A DNA stretch of 64,000 nt, taken from positions 62,001 to 126,000 of the forward strand of contig NZ_JAAAMJ010000003.1 of the NCBI RefSeq assembly GCF_010500835.1. The letters are read 5' to 3'. Of the stretch, positions 1 through 7,496 are shown in pieces. Both the position numbers and the translations under genes were made by a program. The first letter of the stretch is position 1, and every line of letters begins with the position of its first letter. The notes beneath the pieces were generated by a model, which was not told the DNA's origin, made no database searches, and was given only the letters and a program-made list of their open reading frames with translations. This DNA is from Aurantimonas aggregata. Lineage in GTDB: Bacteria > Pseudomonadota > Alphaproteobacteria > Rhizobiales > Rhizobiaceae.

Positions 1-310
1 ACCAACCTTCAGTCAAATCTCCGCGCCGTTGGCGACCGCGCCTGCCGGACGCGATCCCGCTTCGCCAGGCCGTTGGGGGGGGGCGAGACGTGGCTAGAGA
101 AGCGGGGCGGCGCCGGATGAACCCCAGGAACGCCGAGGCCGTCAGTCGATAGAGCTCTGCACACAATGCGGTCTGGGCCAGACCACCCCCCTGGCGCTCG
201 AAGAGCGTCACCTTCGCCGCTTCCTCTATGTCTCGAACGGCTTGCGTGATCGCGGGTTGAGATCTGACTCGGTTCGCGCAGAAGTCCGACTTCTTTGGGA
301 TCTGGCCCAT
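1..310 (-). pseudogene. LysR-type regulator, N-terminal remnant running off the left edge
   Basis: An open frame runs leftwards from an ATG at 308-310 to the window edge without a stop. Residues about 17-45 read SQPAITQAVRDIEEAAKVTL followed by FERQGGG, which is the recognition-helix and wing signature of the LysR winged helix (S-Q-P-A-x-T-Q-A-[IV]-R-x-[LI]-E, then L-F-E-R). The residues before it do not match the usual first LysR helix. After about residue 60 the translation becomes Arg/Pro-rich and no longer resembles a LysR linker. A stop lies five codons upstream of the ATG. I infer a decayed or frameshifted LysR fragment. Whether an intact downstream part exists lies outside the window. 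Confidence 0.45.
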
Positions 311-612
311 AAGGTGGACATTTCAGTTCAAAAGACGACCGTGCGTCGTTCGATGGTCAGAGTCGTTGCCTTCGACGCCAGCGTCCATGTCATGATCGGG
401 CCCGGTCTTCCTTGAGGTATGCCCGGAAGGTGGCTCGGATTTGCATCTTCCAGTTCCGCAACTGGCGCGGGATCGGCCACGCGTCGCTCGACCGCGGCCG
501 TCTGCTTTCGACGCAAGCCAAACCGTTGGGAACACCTCCTGCGACCCCGTTGGAGAGTTCGATCGCCGAGAGGATCAGCCTTGGAAAGCTGTCCGCTTCG
601 CCTCTTGCCGGC
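311..612. other. Intergenic stretch without a supported gene
   Basis: About 300 bases between the LysR remnant and the TetR gene. Several short overlapping frames are open on both strands, as expected at this GC content, but none has a recognisable domain, ribosome binding site or conserved start. It lies beside decayed DNA and may be remnant sequence itself. Confidence 0.5.
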
Positions 613-1230
613 TTAGGCTGGACGCTCATCCAGACTGCCCCTGATCAACGCCGCGAAGACCCCGGCGGCTTCGGTCCTGTCGAGTTTGCCGCGCACCATG
701 GCCGCCGACAGCGCCTCGCCCGCGCCAACGAGGCCAACGCAACGCCGCTCCAACTCCTCAGATGATAGAGCGCCGAACGGCGTCAGGACGGACACGAACA
801 TCTGGACGGAGTAGTCCAGCAATTCCTGGAACACCGCCGCCTTTTCCTCGCTCCCGGCGAGGGCAGCGCCGACGGCATGGAACTCGTCGGTCATATCGGC
901 TGCACAGTCGATATAGGCGGAGGCGAGCATGCCAGCGGTTTCTTCGAAACTCCGCTCGCCCGAGGCCATGGCGTCGCGGAACGCATTCACCCGTTCCGTG
1001 TCGATCCACCGGTAAAGCTCGATGAGCAGGCCCGATCGGGTCCCGAAATGATCGTAGGCCACAGGCTTGGAGACGCCCGCTGACGCGGCGAGATGTCCGA
1101 GCGTCAGTCGATCCGCTCCCTCGGTCCGAACAATGCGCAGCGCTGTATCGAGCAACTGGCGCTGGCGCTTCGCCTTCGACAGCCTGCGAGGCGCCTTCTC
1201 TCCCGCTGCCTTTTCGATCTTGATCGCCAT
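613..1230 (-). CDS. TetR/AcrR-family transcriptional regulator
   Basis: A 205-residue one-domain repressor of the usual TetR length. The N-terminal helix-turn-helix covers about residues 20-65, including LTLGHLAASAGVSKPVAYDH, then the typical F-G-[TS]-[RK] turn. The C-terminal ligand and dimer domain is all-helical and gives no clue to the effector. I start it at the ATG at 1228-1230, which has an AGGTGA-like ribosome binding site. A start ten codons upstream would run into the operator region. It is divergent from the oxidoreductase/epoxide hydrolase operon at 1324-3464. Two tandem 19-bp operators lie in the shared intergenic region, so it very probably represses itself and that operon. The effector is unknown. 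Confidence 0.9.
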   Translation of the reverse strand: MAIKIEKAAGEKAPRRLSKAKRQRQLLDTALRIVRTEGADRLTLGHLAASAGVSKPVAYDHFGTRSGLLIELYRWIDTERVNAFRDAMASGERSFEETAGMLASAYIDCAADMTDEFHAVGAALAGSEEKAAVFQELLDYSVQMFVSVLTPFGALSSEELERRCVGLVGAGEALSAAMVRGKLDRTEAAGVFAALIRGSLDERPA

Positions 1231-1250
1231 CCGGTCGTCACCTGTTGCGT

Positions 1251-1298
1251 AAACTACCAAAAGTAGGTTATTAGTCCCGAACCTACTTTCCGTAGGTT
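1251..1298. promoter_or_regulatory. Two tandem TetR-type operators in a divergent promoter region
   Basis: Site 2 (1280-1298) is a perfect palindrome, AACCTAC-5 nt-GTAGGTT. Site 1 (1251-1269) has the same architecture with one mismatch, AAACTAC-5 nt-GTAGGTT. The centres are 29 bp apart. The inner half-sites also form a 9-bp inverted repeat (AAGTAGGTT at 1261-1269, AACCTACTT at 1280-1288). Size and symmetry suit a TetR dimer. The sites lie between the divergent starts at 1230 and 1324, so binding could block both promoters. Confidence 0.75.
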
Positions 1299-1323
1299 AT
1301 ATGACGGAAAAGGAAAGATTGCC

Positions 1324-2331
1324 ATGTCATTGAATCCAATCCTCCTGATGGGAGGCTACGGCGCGATCGGTCGCTTGGCCGCACGAGAGTTGCGGTCCCG
1401 CTACCCCGATCTCCCGCTGCTGATCGGCGGGCGCGATCTCGCCAAGGGCCGGGAAGCGGCTGCCGAACTGGGCAAGGCGGAGGGCGTGGTTCTCGACCCG
1501 TCCGCCGACGATCTCGGCCTCGGCGAGCGCCCGGTTGGCGCCGTCGCGGTCTTCTATTCGGACGATCGCCTCGCCGGACTACAGTTCGCATTGGCGCGGG
1601 GCGTGCCGCATCTCGGCATTTCCTCGGGCATCTACGAGATCGCCCCCGAAATCGGGAACTTCATGCTCAAGCCGACGGCGGCACCCGTCGTGCTCGGCTA
1701 CGAGTGGCTGGTCGGCGCGACAACGGTTGCGACCCTCGATGCGGCCAAGGCTTACAGTCGGATCGACGATATCGTCATCGGCGCGCTTGTCGACGAAGAG
1801 GATGGCGGCGGTCCCGCCGTGGCCGAGGATTTCGAGCGCCTGCACAGGATGATGCCGGCCGCGCTCACGCGGCAGGGCGGCGCCTATATCTGGCGCAGCG
1901 AAGACGATGCCGTGACCGCGTTCCACGCCATCGACGGCACACGGATGGAAGCGTCAGGGTTCTCGTCCATCGACGTCGTCGGCCTGGCGACCGCGACCGG
2001 CGCCCCCAACGTCCAGTTCAACATCGCGACCGGCGTCAGTTCCAGCCGCCGCCGCGGCGAACCGAAGTCGACGGAGATCGTCATCGAGCTCAACGGACGG
2101 GATCATTCGGGCCAGGCGCTCCGCACCCGCCATGCGGTTTTCCATCCGCAGGGAGCGGCACCGCTGACGGCGCTGGGCGTGTCGATGCTGCTCGAGCGAC
2201 TGACGGGGCTGGACGGAAATCCGGCGACACCGGCCGGGCTGTACTTTCCGTTCCAGGTGCTCGACCCGGCCGCCTACCTGACGCGGCTGAAGGCGGCGGG
2301 CGGCGGTCTTCTGACGTTGGAGGTGCGCTGA
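1324..2331 (+). CDS. NAD(P)-binding oxidoreductase, saccharopine-dehydrogenase-like
   Basis: A 335-residue protein that begins with a Rossmann nucleotide-binding motif (ILLMGGYGAIGRLAARELR, residues about 6-24) and continues with a GGRDL strand-end typical of NAD(P) binding. The overall pattern resembles the saccharopine dehydrogenase / trans-acting enoyl reductase superfamily. The substrate cannot be read from the sequence. An AGGAAAG ribosome binding site precedes the ATG. Its stop codon overlaps the start of the downstream epoxide-hydrolase-like gene (TGATG at 2329-2333), so the two are translationally coupled and probably act on related compounds. Transcription is probably controlled by the divergent TetR protein through the operators at 1251-1298. 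Confidence 0.75.
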   Translation: MSLNPILLMGGYGAIGRLAARELRSRYPDLPLLIGGRDLAKGREAAAELGKAEGVVLDPSADDLGLGERPVGAVAVFYSDDRLAGLQFALARGVPHLGISSGIYEIAPEIGNFMLKPTAAPVVLGYEWLVGATTVATLDAAKAYSRIDDIVIGALVDEEDGGGPAVAEDFERLHRMMPAALTRQGGAYIWRSEDDAVTAFHAIDGTRMEASGFSSIDVVGLATATGAPNVQFNIATGVSSSRRRGEPKSTEIVIELNGRDHSGQALRTRHAVFHPQGAAPLTALGVSMLLERLTGLDGNPATPAGLYFPFQVLDPAAYLTRLKAAGGGLLTLEVR

Positions 2332-3464
2332 TGGTCACACGTATCGTTTCGGTGGCTTCGATGTTTTCTCGCAGAGCCCTTCTCGTCGGCGCAGGCGCTG
2401 CCGCAGCGGCCTCCATCATGCCGGCGTTCGGGCAGGCGGCTGTCATGCCGCCCGTCCGCTTCATCGAGACCAATGGGATCCGAATGGCCGTCCACGAGGC
2501 AGGCTCCGGTCCGGCCGTCGTCCTGCTGCACGGCTTCCCCGGACTGGCCTTCACTTGGCGCCACCAGGTCCCCGCTCTGGTTGCAGCCGGCTACCGCGTC
2601 ATCGTTCCCGACCTGCGCGGCTACGGTCTCACCGACGCGCCACCCCGCGTGGAGGACTACGACATCGCCCATCTGACCGGCGACCTCGTCGGGCTCCTGG
2701 ACGCACTCGGGATCGAGAGGGCCGTGTTCATGGGGCACGACTGGGGCGGACTGCTGGCGTGGCAGATGCCTCTGCTCCACGAGGAGCGCGTGATGGGCGT
2801 CATCGGGGTCAACACCCCGTTCATCCCCCACTGGATGCTCTGGCTCCATCCGGATCTCGTCGATGCCGCCAGGCCCGCAGGCCCGACCTTCGTCGCCAAC
2901 CCGCGGGTGGATCCGATCACGCAGATGCGGAACGTCTACAGCCCGGACATGTACGTCCTCCTTTTCCAGGACGGGAAGGTGGCCGACAGGGCGATGGACC
3001 GCGATCCCCGCGGGACCATCCGGAACGCATACCGGAAGGACCACATGCCATCCGCAGAGTGGGGCTCCATGCCGGCGGAAGTCGCCAACATGGCGTACTA
3101 TGGAAAGCCGTTCCCGACTCCGCTTCCCGGCAGGGACGTGCTGAATGCCGACGAACTGGACTTCTACGCGCAGCGCTTCGAGCGTACCGGCTTTACGCCC
3201 GCCATCAACTGGTATCGCAACCTGTCGCGCAACTGGAAGGCCGGGCTCGACTTGGACCAGACCATCCGCGTCCCGTCGATGATGGTCTCGGGCGAGCACG
3301 ACGTCGTCCTGCGGCCGAGCATGGCGGAGGGCATGGGTGCCTATGTGAAAGATCTCGAGCGACATGTCGTGCCGGATTGTTGGCACTGGACGCCCGAGGA
3401 GCGCCCGGAGCAATTGAACCGGTTGGCCATTTCCTGGCTGCGCCGACGCTTCTCCCCCGGCTAA
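2331..3464 (+). CDS. Exported alpha/beta hydrolase, epoxide-hydrolase-like, Tat signal
   Basis: A 377-residue alpha/beta-hydrolase. The N-terminus carries a twin-arginine signal (SRRALLVGAGAAAAAS then an FGQA cleavage region, residues about 12-36), so export through Tat to the periplasm is likely. The catalytic region shows HGFPG (oxyanion hole), GHDWGG with an aspartate nucleophile as in epoxide hydrolases and haloalkane dehalogenases, a late acid in GEHDVV, and the base in DCWHWTPEERP. The Asp nucleophile plus cap-region tyrosines favours an epoxide hydrolase over an esterase. A second possible start is the ATG at 2361, directly before the signal. It is coupled to the upstream oxidoreductase, and a strong terminator follows at 3503. 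Confidence 0.8.
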   Translation: MVTRIVSVASMFSRRALLVGAGAAAAASIMPAFGQAAVMPPVRFIETNGIRMAVHEAGSGPAVVLLHGFPGLAFTWRHQVPALVAAGYRVIVPDLRGYGLTDAPPRVEDYDIAHLTGDLVGLLDALGIERAVFMGHDWGGLLAWQMPLLHEERVMGVIGVNTPFIPHWMLWLHPDLVDAARPAGPTFVANPRVDPITQMRNVYSPDMYVLLFQDGKVADRAMDRDPRGTIRNAYRKDHMPSAEWGSMPAEVANMAYYGKPFPTPLPGRDVLNADELDFYAQRFERTGFTPAINWYRNLSRNWKAGLDLDQTIRVPSMMVSGEHDVVLRPSMAEGMGAYVKDLERHVVPDCWHWTPEERPEQLNRLAISWLRRRFSPG

Positions 3465-3502
3465 TCGTACCTGTGCCCGGCATCGGCTGCATTCGGATAC
3501 CC

Positions 3503-3556
3503 AAGCGGACGCTCGGTTCGTCTTGAATCGGGCCGAAGCCCTCCGTCCGCTTTTTT
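3503..3556 (+). terminator. Rho-independent terminator of the oxidoreductase/hydrolase operon
   Basis: AAGCGGACG at 3503-3511 pairs perfectly with CGTCCGCTT at 3544-3552. The long loop holds a smaller TCGG/CCGA stem, and a run of six T residues (3551-3556) follows. It lies 38 bp after the hydrolase stop codon. Confidence 0.7.
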
Positions 3557-3735
3557 AACGTCGGCTCCCATCGGCCCGGGACGGATGAGGTGGACAGCGG
3601 TCGGTGAGTTCTCAGGATAACGGCGTGAGAAGCAGCCACTGACTTCGCCCTGTCGAAGTCTCCAGAACGAGGCGGTGCGATCGCCTCAGTCCGAGCAGTG
3701 CTGCGCGGTATCCGGGAGGACGCCAGGTTGCCGGA

Positions 3736-4146
3736 TCAAAGTTGCGCGCCTCGCGCGGCCCATGCCGCCATTTCGCCGTCCGCGATCGTCAAGGAAATCC
3801 GCCAGCGATCGCTTCGACGGAGGATGTAGACGTGCTCCCACGCCGCGATGAGTTCGTCGCCTTCTCCCTGCATCCGATAGGCCATGCGCGCTTGAGCGAC
3901 GTCCGGGAAGAGCTCGCTCGCGGATAGAAGGTCGCCCAGGGGGTGAACGACACCTTGCTGACGATAGAACTCCATCAGCGTCACGCAGTGGTCGCGAAAC
4001 GCGTCCCTCGGCATGGCGAAGTTGCCGGTGGGCGACGGGAAGAGCCCCACCGGCTCCCATAGCTCGCTCAACGCACTCGCGTCGCGGCGGGCGAAGGCAT
4101 CGACATAGCCGGCGAAAAACGCCGTGATCTCGTCGTGGAAAGTCAT
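3736..4146 (-). CDS. SnoaL/NTF2-like (DUF4440-type) protein
   Basis: A 136-residue protein with the layout of the NTF2-like superfamily: a first helix with ITAFFAGYVDAFARRDASAL followed by LWEPVG, a central variable part, and a C-terminal beta sheet (WEHVYILRRSDRWRISLTIA). Such proteins are small cone-shaped enzymes or ligand binders, and no catalytic residues can be assigned. I chose the ATG at 4144-4146. A longer frame would start with TTG inside the ParD-like gene. It lies 35 bp after that gene on the same strand and may be co-transcribed with it. No functional link is evident. Confidence 0.65.
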   Translation of the reverse strand: MTFHDEITAFFAGYVDAFARRDASALSELWEPVGLFPSPTGNFAMPRDAFRDHCVTLMEFYRQQGVVHPLGDLLSASELFPDVAQARMAYRMQGEGDELIAAWEHVYILRRSDRWRISLTIADGEMAAWAARGAQL

Positions 4147-4181
4147 CACTATTCTGCTCGATTTTCTGGTGTGCACGCCCG

Positions 4182-4388
4182 TCAAGCTGCCGCGGCTGAT
4201 GCCAGGCGGACATCCGCTGCATCAAGCTGCGCCCTGACGATGTCGTTGAAGGCCAGAGTGGGGTTGGACTCGGCGAGCATCCCGATCTTCATCCAGAACT
4301 CGGCCTGCGCGTTGATGGATCGGCACATCACCGTGCTCGCCCGCCGAACCTGTTCGTGCAGGTCGTCGTCGATTTTTACCAGACCCAT
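4182..4388 (-). CDS. ParD-like orphan antitoxin (ribbon-helix-helix type)
   Basis: A 68-residue protein beginning MGLVKIDDDLHEQVRRAS and continuing with TVMCRSINAQAEFWMKIG. This matches the small ParD-like antitoxin family, in which a short beta strand followed by helices forms a DNA-binding ribbon-helix-helix dimer. I start it at the ATG at 4386-4388 because GGAGG lies five bases upstream. The ATG four codons earlier contains that site and has none of its own. No ParE/RelE toxin gene is adjacent: the downstream gene is NTF2-like. Two direct CGTTTAT repeats upstream (4417-4434) may be its operator. Confidence 0.75.
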   Translation of the reverse strand: MGLVKIDDDLHEQVRRASTVMCRSINAQAEFWMKIGMLAESNPTLAFNDIVRAQLDAADVRLASAAAA

Positions 4389-4416
4389 GTTTGCCTCCAT
4401 CGCTGGCTATACGAAA

Positions 4417-4434
4417 CGTTTATAGATCGTTTAT
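4417..4434. promoter_or_regulatory. Direct CGTTTAT repeats upstream of the ParD-like gene
   Basis: CGTTTAT occurs at 4417-4423 and again at 4428-4434, with starts exactly 11 bp apart, one helical turn. It lies about 30 bp upstream of the ParD-like start. Ribbon-helix-helix antitoxins usually bind such short repeats in their own promoter, so I infer an autoregulatory operator. Confidence 0.4.
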
Positions 4435-4769
4435 GCGCATGGCAAGCGCGGGACAGGATATGGACGACCGCTATCGGCTGGTTCGGAATGGCCTCTCGAA
4501 CGACCGGAAGGGTCGGAAGCCGAAGGGCAGGTTTCCGCGAATGCTGTGGGAACCCTGCCCGTCCGTTTCCCAAGTGACCACCGAGGAAGGAAAGCGGACA
4601 CGATCGCCGAGCGTTCAGGAATGCTTCCGGCTCTCCGGCGAGGACCGGGCCCCTTGGATACGCGTTGCCGCAGGGCACAAGGCCGCGATGGTTGAAGGCC
4701 GGATGCTGCCCTTCGAGCGACTGTGGCATGGCAGATCCGCCCTCCTCGGGGACATCCAAACCCCGGACA
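4435..4769. other. Intergenic stretch without a supported gene
   Basis: Between the ParD-like gene and the 3' end of the diguanylate cyclase. Frames on both strands stay open for over 100 codons, but their translations show no domain, low-complexity signature or signal peptide, and none has a convincing ribosome binding site. I see nothing assignable here. Confidence 0.5.
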
Positions 4770-5873
4770 TCAGGATTGAGGGTAGACTTCCGATCGGCCT
4801 CTGCCCGCGGCTTTTGCCGCGTACAGTGCGGTGTCGGCTTGATGCATGATCTCATCGATGGTGCCGGCGCTGTGATTACAGATGGTCACCCCGACGCTGG
4901 CGCCGACAAGAACGCGCTGTCCTTTGTCCAGAAGAGGTTGCGACACCGCAGCCGCGACGCGCCTCCCCAGGATCTCGGCCTCCTGACACTCGCCGATCGG
5001 AAACTGGAGAATCGCGAACTCATCGCCCCCAAGTCGAGCGACGACATCCGTCGAACGCACAGTTGCCAACACGCGCTCTGCGACCTGCTGGAGCACGCGA
5101 TCACCGGCGGCGTGGCCGTGAGTGTCATTTACGGTCTTGAAGTGGTCGAGATCGAAGGCATGCACGGCGAATCGTGTGCCGTAGCGTTCGAGACGTCGGT
5201 GAGCCTCAGCCAGGCGAGCTCGGAAGTGCGCACGGTTCGGAAGGCCCGTGAGATCATCGTGGGTCGCTCGGCGCGTGACCTCCTGATGCAAATGCACTCG
5301 ATCGGCGATCGTGCTTGCGAGGTGACGGATGATCTCCACGCCTGCCAAAAGGTAGGTCGTGAAAAGCAAGGCGAGCATCCAGTGCTCGGGCGTACCGAGG
5401 CTCAGGGCAGCGACGATCGGCGGCGATAGAGCCAACGCCAGGTGCAATCGCGCGATAGCAGGACGGACGGCGACGCGAGCGATCATGCCGGTTGGGTAGG
5501 CAAGCATGACAGTCGCGGCCAAGAGCTGAGATGTTGGCGTTCCGCTCCAGATTACATAAGCGGCAAACAGCCCAACGACCGCCGCGAATGCGGCTCCCCC
5601 GATCGCATAGCGTATCTCCCAGATCCGCGCGATCCGGGCAGTCGTGACCTCGGCGGCAGCGCGATGGTATGCTGCCGAGTTGAGGACCCTGCCCGCAACG
5701 ATGATGATTGAAAGAGCGGCGGTGACCGCGACAACTGGATCGCCGTCTTTGATGTAGATGGCTAGGCAAGTCGCAACGAGTGCTGCACCGACCAATGCTA
5801 CCGATTTCTGGGACGTGTACATGATGCCGATGAGCTCTGGCATAACATCGTCCGAGCCATGCCCTGTCGTCAT
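4770..5873 (-). CDS. Membrane-anchored diguanylate cyclase (GGDEF)
   Basis: A 367-residue protein that should make cyclic di-GMP from two GTP. Residues about 25-190 contain roughly six hydrophobic segments forming an integral membrane sensor of no named type. The GGDEF domain follows: DDLTGLPNR (206-214), FDLDHFKTVND (240-250) and an intact GGDEF active site at 282-286. RSTD at 273-276, five residues before the active site, is a canonical RxxD inhibitory site, so product feedback is expected. No EAL or PAS domain is present. The ATG at 5871-5873 has a GGGAG ribosome binding site. It stands alone among accessory genes, so its input signal is unknown. Confidence 0.93.
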   Translation of the reverse strand: MTTGHGSDDVMPELIGIMYTSQKSVALVGAALVATCLAIYIKDGDPVVAVTAALSIIIVAGRVLNSAAYHRAAAEVTTARIARIWEIRYAIGGAAFAAVVGLFAAYVIWSGTPTSQLLAATVMLAYPTGMIARVAVRPAIARLHLALALSPPIVAALSLGTPEHWMLALLFTTYLLAGVEIIRHLASTIADRVHLHQEVTRRATHDDLTGLPNRAHFRARLAEAHRRLERYGTRFAVHAFDLDHFKTVNDTHGHAAGDRVLQQVAERVLATVRSTDVVARLGGDEFAILQFPIGECQEAEILGRRVAAAVSQPLLDKGQRVLVGASVGVTICNHSAGTIDEIMHQADTALYAAKAAGRGRSEVYPQS

Positions 5874-6307
5874 TGCGAGCTCCCTGAATGCAGGAGGAAG
5901 ATCGCGCGAGACCGTTAATTTACGTTTGTCGGCCCTTGCTCTCTTGGATCCGAGACGCCTGCAGCGAATAACTGCCTAGCGTGACCTGAAGTCGGCCAAT
6001 TAGTGTCGTGCCTACGGACTTGTTGGATTGACGCAGTAGTTAGCTTTACAGCGCATCCGACCGACACAGCGGCGAAATCCTAGCCGCTATTCACTATCGG
6101 CCGGGCTAAGTCAGCCGTTACCTGGAACGGAGCCCGTCTTCGAGGGCAAGGTGCTCCTTGATCGGGTTCTGGACCTCGATGACGTCGTGAGGGGGAAGTC
6201 GGGGCCTCGCGATGTCGACGAGGGATGAGGGATGCTCCGCGGCGTCCCTCTCGCCCTGACCGGTCAGGTCGAATCTGCGGGGCATGGTCGCTCGACGGCC
6301 GCCGGAC
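5874..6307. other. Intergenic stretch upstream of the diguanylate cyclase
   Basis: About 430 bases without a supported gene. A 54-codon leftward frame (6282-6118, starting MPRRFDLTGQGERDA) is open, but I recognise no family and it has no good ribosome binding site. The stretch ends at the inferred terminus of an IS3-family remnant and probably belongs to disturbed, accessory DNA. Confidence 0.5.
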
Positions 6308-6514
6308 TGATCCGCCCCCACTGACGGGTCCAGTTTGAATGTTAGTGGATCGTCGGCCGTTGGGCCAGCGAGCGGGGGTGTGGGCATGGGGCGAATGCCG
6401 GCAGGAAGACTTCCGGCGCCGTTGGCCTGTATCCGAGCGAGGAGTGCGGGCGCACGGTGTTGTAGTGGCGCCGCCAGCTCTCGACGATGATCTTGGCCTC
6501 GGCGAGGGTGTAAA
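6308..6514 (-). mobile_element. IS3-family insertion sequence remnant: transposase C-terminus and right end
   Basis: Read leftwards, the frame ends FYTLAEAKIIVESWRRHYNT then VRPHSSLGYRPTAPEVF and stops at 6342. This is the C-terminus of an IS3-family OrfB (DDE integrase), including the conserved RPHSSLGY-x-P-x-A-P motif, which lies just after the last catalytic glutamate. Past the stop, TGATCCGCCCCCACTGACGG (from 6308) looks like a terminal inverted repeat, so the right end of the element is probably kept. Everything upstream of about residue F (6514) is missing: the catalytic core, OrfA and the left end are gone. The break coincides with the start codon of the gene at 6515. Confidence 0.75.
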
Positions 6515-6856
6515 ATGCCTCCGACGAACTACCCGACCACACCCGACGGCCGTTACTTCGTCGTTCGCGGCCGCCTCTGGCGAACGAGTGACCCGTCGCT
6601 CGATCCGGCGCGGCGTCAGGCGCTTGTCGACGAATTGATGGCTGCGCGGCGCGCGGTCCGCGACGCGAAGGACGACGCCGCCGGGAAGGCCGAGGCGCGG
6701 GCGCGGGTCGATGCCGCCAAGCGGCATCTCGGCGAACGGGGCCCGGTCTGGTGGGACGACGGCGCGCCCGATCTCAATCGGCGGATGGTGGAAAAGACCG
6801 CCTACGCCGACTGGTACGAAAGCCTGTCGACGGCCCCGAGCGACGACGGCCAGTAG
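6515..6856 (+). CDS. Conserved hypothetical protein, 113 aa
   Basis: Starts MPPTNYPTTPDGRYFVVRG followed by RLWR. It has an Ala/Arg/Lys-rich helical middle and a conserved GERGPVWWDDGAPDLNRR patch, ending acidic. I recognise this as a widespread small uncharacterised protein of proteobacteria, with no assigned function, no signal peptide and no membrane segment. The GAGGG ribosome binding site and the bases up to the ATG lie within the truncated IS3 transposase sequence on the opposite strand, so its original leader has probably been replaced. The N-terminus looks complete by comparison with what I recall of the family. Confidence 0.7.
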   Translation: MPPTNYPTTPDGRYFVVRGRLWRTSDPSLDPARRQALVDELMAARRAVRDAKDDAAGKAEARARVDAAKRHLGERGPVWWDDGAPDLNRRMVEKTAYADWYESLSTAPSDDGQ

Positions 6857-6982
6857 GAAGGGGCGAGGGCGCGCCCATGCCCTGCGGCAGTGTGCCATGT
6901 TAAGCCGCTTCGACAACACGCTGTCCGCGATGGACCCGTCGGCGGGCGAGCGCGTTAGGCTCCGACAACAACGGAGCCTTCC

Positions 6983-7417
6983 ATGAGCGACATGACCCTT
7001 TCCGACCTCGCCGAGGCGATGCGCGACATCGACTTCGCCATGCTGTCCACGAAAACCGGTGCCGGCGACATCGCCGCGCGCCCGATGAGCAACAACCGCG
7101 ACGTCGACTATGACGGCGATTCGTTCTTCTTCACCTATGAGGAGGCGCGGACGGTCTCCGACATCGAGCGCGACCCGAAGGTGGGCCTCTCCTTCCAGGG
7201 CAAGGCAGGCCTGCTCGGCAAGCCGCCGCTGTTCATCTCGGTGGAGGGTACGGCAGAGCTGATCCGCGACAAGGCACAGTTCGAGGCGCACTGGAATTCC
7301 GACCTCGACTACTGGTTCGAGGACGGCATCGATACGCCCGGCGTGGTGCTGATCCGGGTCCATGCCGACCGTATCCACTACTGGAACGGCAAGGACGAGG
7401 GCGACGTAACGCCTTGA
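6983..7417 (+). CDS. Pyridoxamine 5'-phosphate oxidase-fold protein (general stress protein 26 type)
   Basis: A 144-residue split-barrel flavin-binding protein. The order of motifs is that of the Pyrid_ox_like / stress protein 26 group: DFAMLSTKTGAGDIAARPMS near residues 17-36, FFFTYEEARTVSDIERDPKV at about 49-68, and the C-terminal sheet PGVVLIRVHADRIHYW. These proteins bind FMN or FAD; most have no proven substrate and are linked to stress. The ATG at 6983 follows an AACGGAGCC leader. It is convergent with ubiB, with a shared strong hairpin terminator between them. Confidence 0.85.
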   Translation: MSDMTLSDLAEAMRDIDFAMLSTKTGAGDIAARPMSNNRDVDYDGDSFFFTYEEARTVSDIERDPKVGLSFQGKAGLLGKPPLFISVEGTAELIRDKAQFEAHWNSDLDYWFEDGIDTPGVVLIRVHADRIHYWNGKDEGDVTP

Positions 7418-7434
7418 CGTCTTGAACGATGACA

Positions 7435-7472
7435 GGGAGCCGGCGCTGCTGGAGACAGCGGCGCCGGCTCCC
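7435..7472. terminator. Bidirectional hairpin terminator between convergent genes
   Basis: GGGAGCCGGCGC (7435-7446) pairs perfectly with GCGCCGGCTCCC (7461-7472), and the inner bases can extend the stem. Only two T residues follow, so it may act by stem strength alone. It separates the stress-protein gene from ubiB. Confidence 0.65.
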
Positions 7473-7496
7473 TTCAGAGCTGACTGACCCGGGCCG

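Noticed and set aside
390-629. 79-codon leftward frame overlapping the 3' end of the TetR gene
   Set aside because: No ribosome site and no family resemblance; overlaps a well-supported gene.
4376-4855. Open frames on both strands between the ParD-like gene and the diguanylate cyclase
   Set aside because: Over 100 codons each, but no ribosome site, domain or signal, and they overlap real genes at both ends.
6080-7378. 432-codon leftward open frame
   Set aside because: It runs through the IS remnant and antisense to two rightward genes, and its translation is Arg/Pro-rich without any domain.
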